Source of the DNA: a virus
DNA: 48,057 nucleotides
IMG/VR virus record: IMGVR_UViG_3300048672_001038
Location: 1-48,057 of that record
Reading direction: 5' to 3' (one strand)
The notes beneath the pieces are model-generated. The model was not told the origin of the DNA and ran no database searches. It worked only from the letters and a program-made list of their open reading frames with translations. The position numbers were made by a program, and so were the translations under genes. This document shows, piece by piece, positions 9,309-16,564 of the stretch. How positions within the stretch are numbered: the stretch's first letter is position 1; each line of letters starts with the position of its first letter.

Positions 9309-11107
9309 AATTTACTCGATAAAGGGACGTTAGATGAACCAAGGATAGTTTTTTGACTCGGTTTGAAGCTAGACCTATTTTGCCGCTGGTCTGTTTCAAC
9401 CCATTTCCATTTCATCACGGATGCGTCAAACTGATATAGCTTCGCAGGAATCTTCAATGCCGGGTCATAAATCAGTCTGAAGAATGTTCGGTCAGCAATG
9501 GAGATAGCTGGAGTTGGCAGCTTAAATCCTTCTTCATACGTTTGTCCATCAGCCGGAATGGCGTCTGCGACATACATTTGATTGCCATCATAACTACCCG
9601 GACTCCTAAATCTATTCGTACCAGATGCCAATTCAAGTCCATCCGTTCCTTTTTTCGGCACAGCATCAATCGCTTCCTGAGTATTTATCTCAGTAGAAGT
9701 GATAGGTTGAGTTTGCAACGATTGCATTCCATTTGCAAAATCAAGGTCATTGATGGAAAATCTGTTATTCAACGTGCCGAACAAATCTCTAGTCTCTTGT
9801 GATGCAATGGCAGGTTGACCTTGAAACTTGAAAATAATGGGTCGCCAAGATGTTGTATAACCATCAGCCGCCCAATTTGTGTCAGTTACTTCGATGAATT
9901 TTCTGACCGGCATTAAATTAGTGTCGTATTGCCGTTCAGAAGGAATTTCGAGAATGTCTCCAATCACTAACGGTCTGCCGAGTGCCTGCACCATTTGTGC
10001 AAATACAGCCGTGAACACATACGTTTCACCAATGTCAAATCCAAATTTACCAAGATTGGAAATGGCTTCAATGGGTGTATAAGCCACTTTCAAATCAATG
10101 GACGTGGTGGCATACTCTCTATCTCGATTTTCCATGAATAGATGGTCTTGAATGGTATCTAATCGAGTGGACGTTAAATTGAAAAACTCAACCTTTTCAA
10201 CTTCCCATGCACCTGTTCCTACAAACATGGTCGGAACAATTCGCCAATATCTCGCACCGGCTGATTGCTTGAACGAAACCAATTGGGGAGCGGCGTTATC
10301 TAACAAATTAACGACATCAACTCGATGCCATTTCATCGAAATCGGCACGGTGAACATATCATTAATAACAAACGGAATTGAGCCAGCCGCCAGATTGAAT
10401 GAGCAAATCAACGAGTTGAACCGTTGCCCAACTGTTGCAACACCTAACAAAGTATTGTTACCTGTGTAAAATACTGAGAACGTGGTCGCAGATAATGCGG
10501 TCAGCATCAATGCGCCGGTATTACAATGAGTGCCCGCTGTAAAATTGCTAAACAGTCCATTACCAGTTCCAGCATATTGAATGGTAGTCGGATCGACGTA
10601 AAACTCTCCGTTAGAAGAATCAATTCTAACTTGAAGTGCTCTCGCCCCGGCAGTCGGTTGAGTGATTCTGAAACTTGAAATGACTTGCAGATTGGGTAAT
10701 TCTGGCAAGTAGGCGGGTGTCACTTGCAATTGAGAATTCACATAGGTTTTAGACCGAACACCGAAATCGTAGCCAAGCCACGCAGGAGCCTGCGTAACAG
10801 CCGTTCCGACCTGTGGTGATACCCAGGTAGGTGCGAGGGCGTCAAACGCGAATGCAGAGCCGTTTAGCGGCCTTCCTGAGCCTGTCACATCAAGCATCTT
10901 CCCTTGCTCGTGCACGCCGAGCAATTTGAAAATGTTGATAGTGGCCCCAGACCGATTCATCGCTTCCGCCGCGATGGATTCTTGGTAGGTGTCTTGGCAA
11001 TCAGAAACAGAAAATTCACCAACACACAAATCAGGTACGGCATATTTCTCTAACTGATTTTGCAATTGGCTCGTATCATTAACCGAGCCGGCAGGAGTAC
11101 AACTCAT
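9305..11107 (-). CDS. 14: neck protein, T4 gp14-like, with inserted domain
   Basis: 600 residues, more than twice T4 gp14 (256). The N-terminus (QESIAAEAMNRSGATINIFKL) and the segment around residues 370-430 (FGFDIGETYVFTA...LVIGDILEIPSERQYDTNLMPVRKFIEVTD) match gp14, which has a similar 'write-in' of a membrane-side entry ([20 protein letters not shown]). The protein joins head and tail. Residues about 180-260 carry a copy of the beta domain duplicated in the sheath (SATTFSVFYTG...FNLAAGSIPFVINDMFTV). Another stretch with GARALQVRIDS looks like a carbohydrate-binding type beta sandwich. Position between gp13 and gp15 supports the call. Confidence 0.8.
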   Translation of the reverse strand: MSCTPAGSVNDTSQLQNQLEKYAVPDLCVGEFSVSDCQDTYQESIAAEAMNRSGATINIFKLLGVHEQGKMLDVTGSGRPLNGSAFAFDALAPTWVSPQVGTAVTQAPAWLGYDFGVRSKTYVNSQLQVTPAYLPELPNLQVISSFRITQPTAGARALQVRIDSSNGEFYVDPTTIQYAGTGNGLFSNFTAGTHCNTGALMLTALSATTFSVFYTGNNTLLGVATVGQRFNSLICSFNLAAGSIPFVINDMFTVPISMKWHRVDVVNLLDNAAPQLVSFKQSAGARYWRIVPTMFVGTGAWEVEKVEFFNLTSTRLDTIQDHLFMENRDREYATTSIDLKVAYTPIEAISNLGKFGFDIGETYVFTAVFAQMVQALGRPLVIGDILEIPSERQYDTNLMPVRKFIEVTDTNWAADGYTTSWRPIIFKFQGQPAIASQETRDLFGTLNNRFSINDLDFANGMQSLQTQPITSTEINTQEAIDAVPKKGTDGLELASGTNRFRSPGSYDGNQMYVADAIPADGQTYEEGFKLPTPAISIADRTFFRLIYDPALKIPAKLYQFDASVMKWKWVETDQRQNRSSFKPSQKTILGSSNVPLSSKL

Positions 11108-11117
11108 TTTATTTCCT

Positions 11118-13001
11118 TTACATTAGGAACATAGACACGTTACCCATTTCAGCCAACCCGCCAAATTCATAGTTGAGTAACGCTTCTTTCAGCGCGGTGA
11201 AATCGGCTTCTGATTCAGTAATTAATTCAGACCCATTCAGAGAAATGCTGCCATTCGGGCCGGGAGTGCCAGAAGTAAACTTGCCCCGAATCTGACCAAG
11301 ATAATTCTTGCATTCGGCTAACGCCCAATTCTGAAAGAATTGCTTTGCCCATCGGTCAGATAACAATTCTTGCTCAGTTCGTTCCAGAATAACTTCCATG
11401 ACCACTTTTTCATTCTGAGCAATTCGGCGCAGAATGTGTAACTCACGGCGAGCTTCATTCCAAGTAAACATCAAATCACCGGCCAAGAGTCTGTTAAATT
11501 CTTCTGACAGATTGTAAGTTAAATGGAGGGAGAGTAAGTCAATTGTCGCCCCGTTGAAATACTGATTGATGAATGTCTGAAAGTACAGATTGGAGTCCCA
11601 ATTCATTGAATTGGAACCAAGGATGTTTAGTCGAGAAATACTTGTCACTGACACAACTTTATCCGTCTTGTCCACCGGGCTATTCAAATAATAAAGTTGC
11701 TGGTCTTTCAAGAGCGGGTAAATGAAATATCTTTTTTCATAGGCAGCGCCACATAATTGTCGGTAAGTATCTAACGCATTGTCGATAGCGACGTTAAACT
11801 GTTCCTCAGACAATTCAACGCAAGCACCCGGCCAGCCTAACTGCGCCTTCAAAATTTTAATCAATCGGGTTCGTTCAGCATAAGACCCATCATTACCAAT
11901 ACCGATTTTGTCAGTAGTTGGTGAACCAGCTCCCTCGGTATTAACTTTTGTCCATGCTCCACGCATGAATACATTCAACGCTTTTGTCTTAGTGTTGTAG
12001 AATAACAATCCGTTGTAAGGAGTAATTAACTGACTATACTCAAAAGTGAATGGAACAGAGAACGCCGGCAGATATCCAGCCGTCCCAAAAAACAAAGTAT
12101 TGGTTTGATTCGGAACCGACCATTCCATTCCGTTAAAGAACGTTAGTCGCCGCGTAGTAAAATCGAAAAAGAAATCACCAGTGACGGGAGCGGCAGGAAC
12201 AGCAACACCCGATTGCATTGATGCGAAGGGAACAAACGCATTGGCGCTATCTCTAATTTGGAAATTAGTAGTATTGGCAATTCCCCACACCCGACCATCA
12301 AATACATATAGATTGGATGTACCAGCTTGCAAATAGGTTTGGCCCATCGTGCCAGGATTAACGTCCCCTGACATGATGGCATCACCTCTCGTCTGAATCC
12401 ATGATTGCGAAGACGCATCAAAGAACATGATGAGATTAAGTTGCGTGTCAAAATAGACGAAACCGTCAGTCGGATTGGTTGGTGGACTAGGTAACGAAGG
12501 GATGTTACCCGTATAAGCAGAAACGCCCTTTTCTAATTGAGCTGAGGATTCTAGCGGATATGACTGAATACCAATTGGGTAATACTGCAAAATTGACGTG
12601 CAAGGATGAATCGACGCATAGTAAATGGTCGATGGGTCAGTATTGGTGATATCAATCGAAAACGTTTGGGCAGTTTTATTCGCCGATACAGTCGTTACCG
12701 GAAATGGATGTTGAAAGAAATCTGAATAGAATGCGACAACTTGCGCTTGGTCGATGATGGAAGCTGAGGGTGAGTTATATGCAGTATCGGCCGTGTATTG
12801 AGTTCCATCATCAGGATAATTGACCGGGCCAATGGCTTTAGTGGAAAGCAGAATGACTGCCCCATCAACAAACTCTAACGGATGTGGCATTTCCACCGTG
12901 ATTTTGAGAGTAGTGTTTGCCGTTCGGTCAAGTGTTAATTGAAACTTTCTTGATTCAATCCATAAATCATGTGTGGTACGTTCGTTGATCGTATTCGCCA
13001 T
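11118..13001 (-). CDS. 13: neck protein, T4 gp13-like, with long N-terminal extension
   Basis: 627 residues, twice T4 gp13 (309). Residues about 375-627 match gp13: LGWPGACVELSEEQFNVAID, RWAKQFFQNWALAECKNYLGQIRGKF and a C-terminal SLNGSELITESEADFTALKE, like the T4 segment [20 protein letters not shown]. gp13 joins the portal to the tail. The first 370 residues are extra and contain at least three short modules (GFVYFDTQLNLIMFF-SW, GDFFFDFTTRRLTFFNGMEW, GLLFYNTKTKALNVFMRGAW). These look like surface beta modules of fibres. A TAAATAC box lies 22 bp upstream. Confidence 0.85.
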   Translation of the reverse strand: MANTINERTTHDLWIESRKFQLTLDRTANTTLKITVEMPHPLEFVDGAVILLSTKAIGPVNYPDDGTQYTADTAYNSPSASIIDQAQVVAFYSDFFQHPFPVTTVSANKTAQTFSIDITNTDPSTIYYASIHPCTSILQYYPIGIQSYPLESSAQLEKGVSAYTGNIPSLPSPPTNPTDGFVYFDTQLNLIMFFDASSQSWIQTRGDAIMSGDVNPGTMGQTYLQAGTSNLYVFDGRVWGIANTTNFQIRDSANAFVPFASMQSGVAVPAAPVTGDFFFDFTTRRLTFFNGMEWSVPNQTNTLFFGTAGYLPAFSVPFTFEYSQLITPYNGLLFYNTKTKALNVFMRGAWTKVNTEGAGSPTTDKIGIGNDGSYAERTRLIKILKAQLGWPGACVELSEEQFNVAIDNALDTYRQLCGAAYEKRYFIYPLLKDQQLYYLNSPVDKTDKVVSVTSISRLNILGSNSMNWDSNLYFQTFINQYFNGATIDLLSLHLTYNLSEEFNRLLAGDLMFTWNEARRELHILRRIAQNEKVVMEVILERTEQELLSDRWAKQFFQNWALAECKNYLGQIRGKFTSGTPGPNGSISLNGSELITESEADFTALKEALLNYEFGGLAEMGNVSMFLM

Positions 13002-13022
13002 AAGTTCTCTGAGTAGTAATTG

Positions 13023-13029
13023 GTATTTA
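13023..13029 (-). promoter_or_regulatory. late-type promoter box TAAATAC
   Basis: TAAATAC on the minus strand, 22 bp before the gp13-like ATG and just after a terminator. It likely starts the gp13-gp14-gp15 late transcript. Confidence 0.5.
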
Positions 13030-13040
13030 CTTCCGCAAAG

Positions 13041-13064
13041 AAAAAAGCCACCGCGAGGGTGGCT
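13041..13064 (-). terminator. intrinsic terminator
   Basis: Stem AGCCACC / GGTGGCT with a 5-nt loop, followed on the minus strand by T6. It ends the small-gene operon (13091 and upstream) before the late neck genes. Confidence 0.85.
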
Positions 13065-13090
13065 AAAATCAACTTTAAGGAATTTTATTA

Positions 13091-13606
13091 TTAGAGTTGT
13101 TCGAGACGTTGAAGCGTTGCTTCAAGAGCGGCAATCATTGGCTCGGGATTTCCGCAGGTGATGAAAGCGGTATATGGATCAACCGTGTCTTCTGTAGTTT
13201 CATGCGGATACCCTTCTGCGATGAAACACGGGTGTCCAATCGTTTTCCTAAGTGGGCATTCACTGCACGCATTTAAGGCGGCGAAATCACAGACATTTTC
13301 GTTCGCTTCAAGCGCTTCGTCGTAATCGTAACACAGTTGACCGTAATCGTAAAACCGTTGACAGAGCGCACAAGAATCGGAATCAATCAATAAAAAAGTA
13401 TCTGCCTGCGGTTCTACAGGAGACTGTTCAGCCGGAATAATCACATCCGCATCAGCCTGCAGCCCATGTGCCTGCAGAACTTCTGCTCGCAGACCTTTCC
13501 ATTTGATGACCGAATGCTTGACCAGTTCAATATCTGATGCACCGGATTTCTCCAGTTCAGATGCGGAAATGGGGTAATGAATTTGTTGCCATGATTGAAA
13601 AGTCAT
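13091..13606 (-). CDS. Cys-rich phage protein, paralogue of 29090-29533
   Basis: 171 residues, function not recognised. It shares with the protein at 29090-29533 an ordered set of motifs: SWxxxxYPIxASE at the N-terminus, HSxxKWxGL, VLQAHGL, SCALCQ, a later CxxC-type set (ACSECPLRKTIGHPC) and a C-terminal GNPEPMIAALEATLQ. The paired cysteines suggest a zinc site. It is the last gene before a terminator in a minus-strand run of small genes. The start has a usable GGAG site (AGGAGCAATGCA). Confidence 0.7.
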   Translation of the reverse strand: MTFQSWQQIHYPISASELEKSGASDIELVKHSVIKWKGLRAEVLQAHGLQADADVIIPAEQSPVEPQADTFLLIDSDSCALCQRFYDYGQLCYDYDEALEANENVCDFAALNACSECPLRKTIGHPCFIAEGYPHETTEDTVDPYTAFITCGNPEPMIAALEATLQRLEQL

Positions 13607-13623
13607 TGCATTGCTCCTAAAAG

Positions 13624-13869
13624 TTAAATGTTACCGTATTGCCAGAGAATCTTCTTCTCAAAAGAAAGCATGTCACCAGTTTCTCGCATTTCATCGAAAT
13701 CTTCCAGAGTGGAAACCCGTAGGCAAACACCTGTAAGGTTTTTGTTATTAACGAAATGCTGAATCTGTGTTTCCAGCACTTCGGTATTTGCAGTCAACAC
13801 TTCAAACCGACCGACAGCGATTTCATCAAGAATGCCACGAGTGGCTTTTTGCGTGAACAGGGTATGCAT
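13624..13869 (-). CDS. hypothetical protein, 81 residues
   Basis: Not recognised. No membrane segment or cysteine motif beyond a single Cys. The sequence is mixed alpha/beta in look (FEVLTANTEVLETQIQHFV). A good ribosome site (CGGAG) precedes the ATG, and a sigma70-like promoter lies 27-55 bp upstream. Confidence 0.6.
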   Translation of the reverse strand: MHTLFTQKATRGILDEIAVGRFEVLTANTEVLETQIQHFVNNKNLTGVCLRVSTLEDFDEMRETGDMLSFEKKILWQYGNI

Positions 13870-13895
13870 TTTAACTCCGGTTTATCGATGATTCA

Positions 13896-13924
13896 ATTCT
13901 GACAGGTCTGGCGACAAGTGTCAA
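13896..13924 (-). promoter_or_regulatory. sigma70-like promoter (early class)
   Basis: TTGACA at 13919-13924, 17-bp spacer, CAGAAT at 13896-13901, minus strand. The bases just upstream (CGTAACACCGT) match the element shared by the other accessory-gene promoters. It drives the gene starting at 13869. Confidence 0.65.
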
Positions 13925-13940
13925 ACGGTGTTACGTTTCG

Positions 13941-14597
13941 TTACTTTTTGAATTTGACAACTGTACTGTTATGCCGACTTTCGGCAGTTCCGTGTAGAAC
14001 CGCCATGACACCGACCTGCGGTTCCGAACTGTCTTTAAATTCCGCCAGCATTTTTCGCAGACAATCATTACGGGCTTTAAGGCTAAAGCCCATCAATGAT
14101 GCAGCAGACACAGCGTATTCCACGGCTTTTTTCTTGCGTTCGGCGGCGGACACATTCTCATCAAACCAGAACTCATCAATGAAAACAAAATGTTCCGGAT
14201 TGAACACTAGCGTTCGATTCGCACCGTTTTTATTAATGTTTACGATAATGGTTGAAAATTGGGAGATAGTTACTTCTGTACCATTAATGATGACAGATGG
14301 ACAAACGGTTTCAAACACAGAGAATAAATCAGCGTTGCCTTCTCGGGTGATGTGAAAATCGCCAGCCAAACCGCGTTGGAAAAACATCTGGTCGCAAATG
14401 TCAAAGGTGGCATATCCAACCGCATCAAGCCAGTGCGCATCAACGTCACCCCGCAGCGGTTCAAACGCTTTATCAATGATGTCTTGCGCCACGCCATAAT
14501 ACTCGGATGCGAGAATGGCACGCATTCCCGGCTTCTTCAGCAGCTCATCCAGTGGTGCAAAATCTAGCAGAGGATTGTGGTTAATTACTGTAGTCAT
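13941..14597 (-). CDS. hypothetical protein, 218 residues
   Basis: Not recognised. A helical N-terminus (LDELLKKPGMRAILASEYYGVAQDIIDKAF) is followed by a beta-rich middle (VIINGTEVTISQFSTIIVNI) and a basic helical C-terminus (RKKKAVEYAVSAASLMGF). No catalytic motif is evident. Its ATG overlaps the stop of the gene upstream, so it is co-translated with 14594-14785. Confidence 0.6.
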   Translation of the reverse strand: MTTVINHNPLLDFAPLDELLKKPGMRAILASEYYGVAQDIIDKAFEPLRGDVDAHWLDAVGYATFDICDQMFFQRGLAGDFHITREGNADLFSVFETVCPSVIINGTEVTISQFSTIIVNINKNGANRTLVFNPEHFVFIDEFWFDENVSAAERKKKAVEYAVSAASLMGFSLKARNDCLRKMLAEFKDSSEPQVGVMAVLHGTAESRHNSTVVKFKK

Positions 14598-14785
14598 TTA
14601 GTACCTTTCGTTTCAATTAGTTCTTTCAGCATATCATGCTGAATCAAAATCCGTTGCCGTTCCATTTCAAAAGATTTCAACACCTCTTGATAATGACTCG
14701 GGTAACGGTGTGGGTATTGATACATGTGTTTAATACACGCATCAACTTTTGCATAGTCGGCCTTCAGTAAACCAAGCTGGTGCAT
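14594..14785 (-). CDS. hypothetical helical protein, 63 residues
   Basis: The ATG at 14785 is chosen because GAGG lies 5 nt upstream. A longer in-frame start at 14896 would add a low-quality N-terminus lying deep inside the neighbouring gene. The product (MHQLGLLKADYAKVDACIKH...) is helical and charged, with no known family. It overlaps the upstream gene by 44 bp. Confidence 0.5.
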   Translation of the reverse strand: MHQLGLLKADYAKVDACIKHMYQYPHRYPSHYQEVLKSFEMERQRILIQHDMLKELIETKGTK

Positions 14786-15362
14786 TTCGTCCTCGGTTGT
14801 AACTGGCAAAGAGTTTGTCTTCGATGTAGAAGTTCCGGTAGCTTTCGACCACAGTCTTTCTCTTAAACTCTGTAGGCATGCACTCAGGTTGAGCATAGAA
14901 TCGACCTTTCTTCAAGTTCTTAGGCGGTTCAGCCATCCATGAACGGCCCCACTCGCAAGCATGCATTTTACCATTACGGATGAAAAATTCATCAAGCATT
15001 GCACAAAAAAGTTTGTAATGCCATTCGTAATTCCCGGTCGAGTCACGAGTCCAGATATTGCACTCATGGTTTTCATGCGTGTTGCGGAAAATAATTGGGT
15101 CAACGATGGTGAACCGTTGCTTACTTTCCGGAATGAATTCACCTTCTTCGGTGAACTTCTTCAAGGCAACTTGCTCGCCATCCATCAGAAACATCGTCTG
15201 CTTCTTGCCGTTCGGCTTGATGAAATCAATTTTCCGACCGTCCAGCAGCCGATAGTTGGTCGAAAGCATTTGCAGGCTTTCAGTAGGCATCTTGATAATA
15301 TGCTCATCACACATCATCTGGGCCGCAACAACCGGGTCTTGATCCAGCACAAAAATGTTCAT
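14742..15362 (-). CDS. pyrimidine-dimer DNA glycosylase-like protein (Pyr_excise type)
   Basis: 206 residues. The N-terminus MNIFVLDQDPVVAAQMMCDEHIIKMPTES and following LQMLST match phage proteins of the pyrimidine-dimer glycosylase / endonuclease V-like family, which start with MN(I/V)F.LD.DP..AA...CD.H..KM..E..Q. The C-terminal YRNFYIEDKLFASYNRGRNAPAWF is also typical. Family members are predicted to excise UV photoproducts. Here the central region (GEFIPESKQRFTIVDPIIF) is specific, and activity is unproven. The ribosome site AAGAGA is present. Confidence 0.6.
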   Translation of the reverse strand: MNIFVLDQDPVVAAQMMCDEHIIKMPTESLQMLSTNYRLLDGRKIDFIKPNGKKQTMFLMDGEQVALKKFTEEGEFIPESKQRFTIVDPIIFRNTHENHECNIWTRDSTGNYEWHYKLFCAMLDEFFIRNGKMHACEWGRSWMAEPPKNLKKGRFYAQPECMPTEFKRKTVVESYRNFYIEDKLFASYNRGRNAPAWFTEGRLCKS

Positions 15363-15383
15363 TAACGTCTCTTAACAAAAGGT

Positions 15384-15413
15384 TTGACGGGAATCGCTAT
15401 CATCTGTAAATAC
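15384..15413 (+). promoter_or_regulatory. promoter for the small plus-strand gene
   Basis: TTGACG at 15384-15389, 17-bp spacer, TAAATA at 15407-15412. The TAAATAC could also act as a late-type box. It stands 22 bp before the ATG at 15436. Confidence 0.5.
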
Positions 15414-15435
15414 TGTAAATAGCGACCTAATAATT

Positions 15436-15696
15436 ATGACCGAACTTGACACCTCAAGCAACGTGACTCAATTATACAATCGGCGCGGGAATGATGCAAG
15501 GATTCTGGCGCTTGAAGAAAAAGTTAATGAGCTTTCATCGGCAGTCCATTGTCTACAATCCGAATTCAACAAGGTGAATCTCAAGCTGGATGGTTTGCAT
15601 TCCGAGATGCAAAAATTGCACAAGCTGAATCTTCGTATTATGATGTATTCAGTTTGTGCAATAATTACGGTTCAGATTGTCACCAAATTATTTTGA
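15436..15696 (+). CDS. coiled-coil protein with C-terminal membrane anchor
   Basis: 86 residues, on the opposite strand to its neighbours. Residues about 20-62 form a heptad-like coiled coil (ILALEEKVNELSSAVHCLQSEFNKV in two parts). Residues 67-83 are hydrophobic (IMMYSVCAIITVQIV), giving a tail-anchored topology. Such small proteins occur among phage lysis and spanin-like genes, but no identity is claimed. It has its own promoter. Its stop overlaps the end of the convergent zinc-ribbon gene by 9 bp. Confidence 0.6.
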   Translation: MTELDTSSNVTQLYNRRGNDARILALEEKVNELSSAVHCLQSEFNKVNLKLDGLHSEMQKLHKLNLRIMMYSVCAIITVQIVTKLF

Positions 15697-15861
15697 CTTA
15701 CGTTCCTTGATGACTGGCATGTTTGCGACTGGCGTATCGCAATTATCACATGTCATAACTGGAACGTCATCTTCTGCCACGGGGTCAGTGATAAGTTCTA
15801 TCACTGGAAATGATGCGTGACAAATCGGGCAAATAACTACCGCATCAATAAATGTCGCCAT
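15688..15861 (-). CDS. small zinc-ribbon protein, 57 residues
   Basis: The start at 15861 is chosen for its GAGAGGA ribosome site; the longer in-frame start lies deep inside the upstream gene. CPIC at residues 11-14 and CDNC near residue 38 form a classic four-Cys zinc ribbon. The protein is likely a nucleic-acid or protein-binding adaptor. It ends in a basic tail (KERKSK). Confidence 0.6.
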   Translation of the reverse strand: MATFIDAVVICPICHASFPVIELITDPVAEDDVPVMTCDNCDTPVANMPVIKERKSK

Positions 15862-16096
15862 TTTTGAATTCCTCTCGCAGTTCGTGAGAACCGATGCACG
15901 GCAGGGCCGAAGGATAACGGCAGTCAAAGCCGTCAATCATCGTGGTTACTCGTTTCCCTTGAAAATTGAACACCATCGGCTGACGCATCTTGTGCAGCAT
16001 ACGGGGCAGAGGTTGTTCAGTCATCACTTGTTTCTTGATGAAACGAGTCAGCGTGAAAGCACCACCTGCTTGCAGAAATCGTTCTTGATTGGTCAT
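15845..16096 (-). CDS. hypothetical protein, 83 residues
   Basis: Not recognised. Basic N-terminal half (FTLTRFIKKQVM, PRMLHKMRQP) and an acidic C-terminus. It overlaps the next gene by 17 bp. GGAG lies 8 nt before the ATG, and an early-class promoter lies upstream at 16133-16161. Confidence 0.6.
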   Translation of the reverse strand: MTNQERFLQAGGAFTLTRFIKKQVMTEQPLPRMLHKMRQPMVFNFQGKRVTTMIDGFDCRYPSALPCIGSHELREEFKNGDIY

Positions 16097-16132
16097 TTGA
16101 AGACTCCAGAAAGTTGTTGAAGGGATGGAAGA

Positions 16133-16161
16133 AGTATAACGTCAGTTGGGAGGGAGTGCAA
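16133..16161 (-). promoter_or_regulatory. sigma70-like promoter (early class)
   Basis: TTGCAC at 16156-16161, 17-bp spacer, TATACT at 16133-16138 on the minus strand, with ACCGC directly before the -35. Nearly the same sequence stands at 16532-16558. It overlaps the 3' end of the upstream gene. Confidence 0.7.
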
Positions 16162-16501
16162 GCGGTTTTAGGAAACTGCTCAGAATTTCCGGCTGTTCCC
16201 CGAATAGATATTCTTCTGCACAATCTTTGTCAGCTTGGGAAATCACTTTACCCGCAAGTACCTGCGCAAACGGCCGCGCATTAAAATCGTCTCCCCGTGT
16301 TCGCGCTTCCGCTAAAGCATTTTTAATTAGCCAAACATCAACCCGCTTCAAAGTGTTTATTACTTTTCGGATTGAATCAAATTTGATAGTTGGGAATGGC
16401 GAAAGGCGACGACCAGATGCGGAAAGCACTACCTCACCCGAAGATAGCTTGCTCCCAATTGCACCAAATTTAAGTTCGGTTCCGTTAGTCGTCTGACTCA
16501 T
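16142..16501 (-). CDS. hypothetical protein, 119 residues
   Basis: Not recognised. Mostly helical C-terminal half (VWLIKNALAEARTRGDDFNA, QADKDCAEEYLFGEQ). AGGAAA ribosome site before the ATG. It is the first gene downstream of cas3 and has its own promoter, so it need not belong to the CRISPR unit. Confidence 0.6.
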   Translation of the reverse strand: MSQTTNGTELKFGAIGSKLSSGEVVLSASGRRLSPFPTIKFDSIRKVINTLKRVDVWLIKNALAEARTRGDDFNARPFAQVLAGKVISQADKDCAEEYLFGEQPEILSSFLKPLALPPN

Positions 16502-16531
16502 TAAATTTCCTGGGTGTGAATTGATGAAAGA

Positions 16532-16558
16532 AGTATAACGTCAGTTGCGAGAGTGCAA
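16532..16558 (-). promoter_or_regulatory. sigma70-like promoter at the cas3 3' end
   Basis: TTGCAC at 16553-16558 and TATACT at 16532-16537, minus strand, with a short 15-bp spacer. The cas3 stop codon lies 6 bp upstream, within GTGTAACACCGCTTGC. The same 16 bp stand at the end of the gene at 24521, also just before a promoter. Confidence 0.6.
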
Positions 16559-16564
16559 GCGGTG

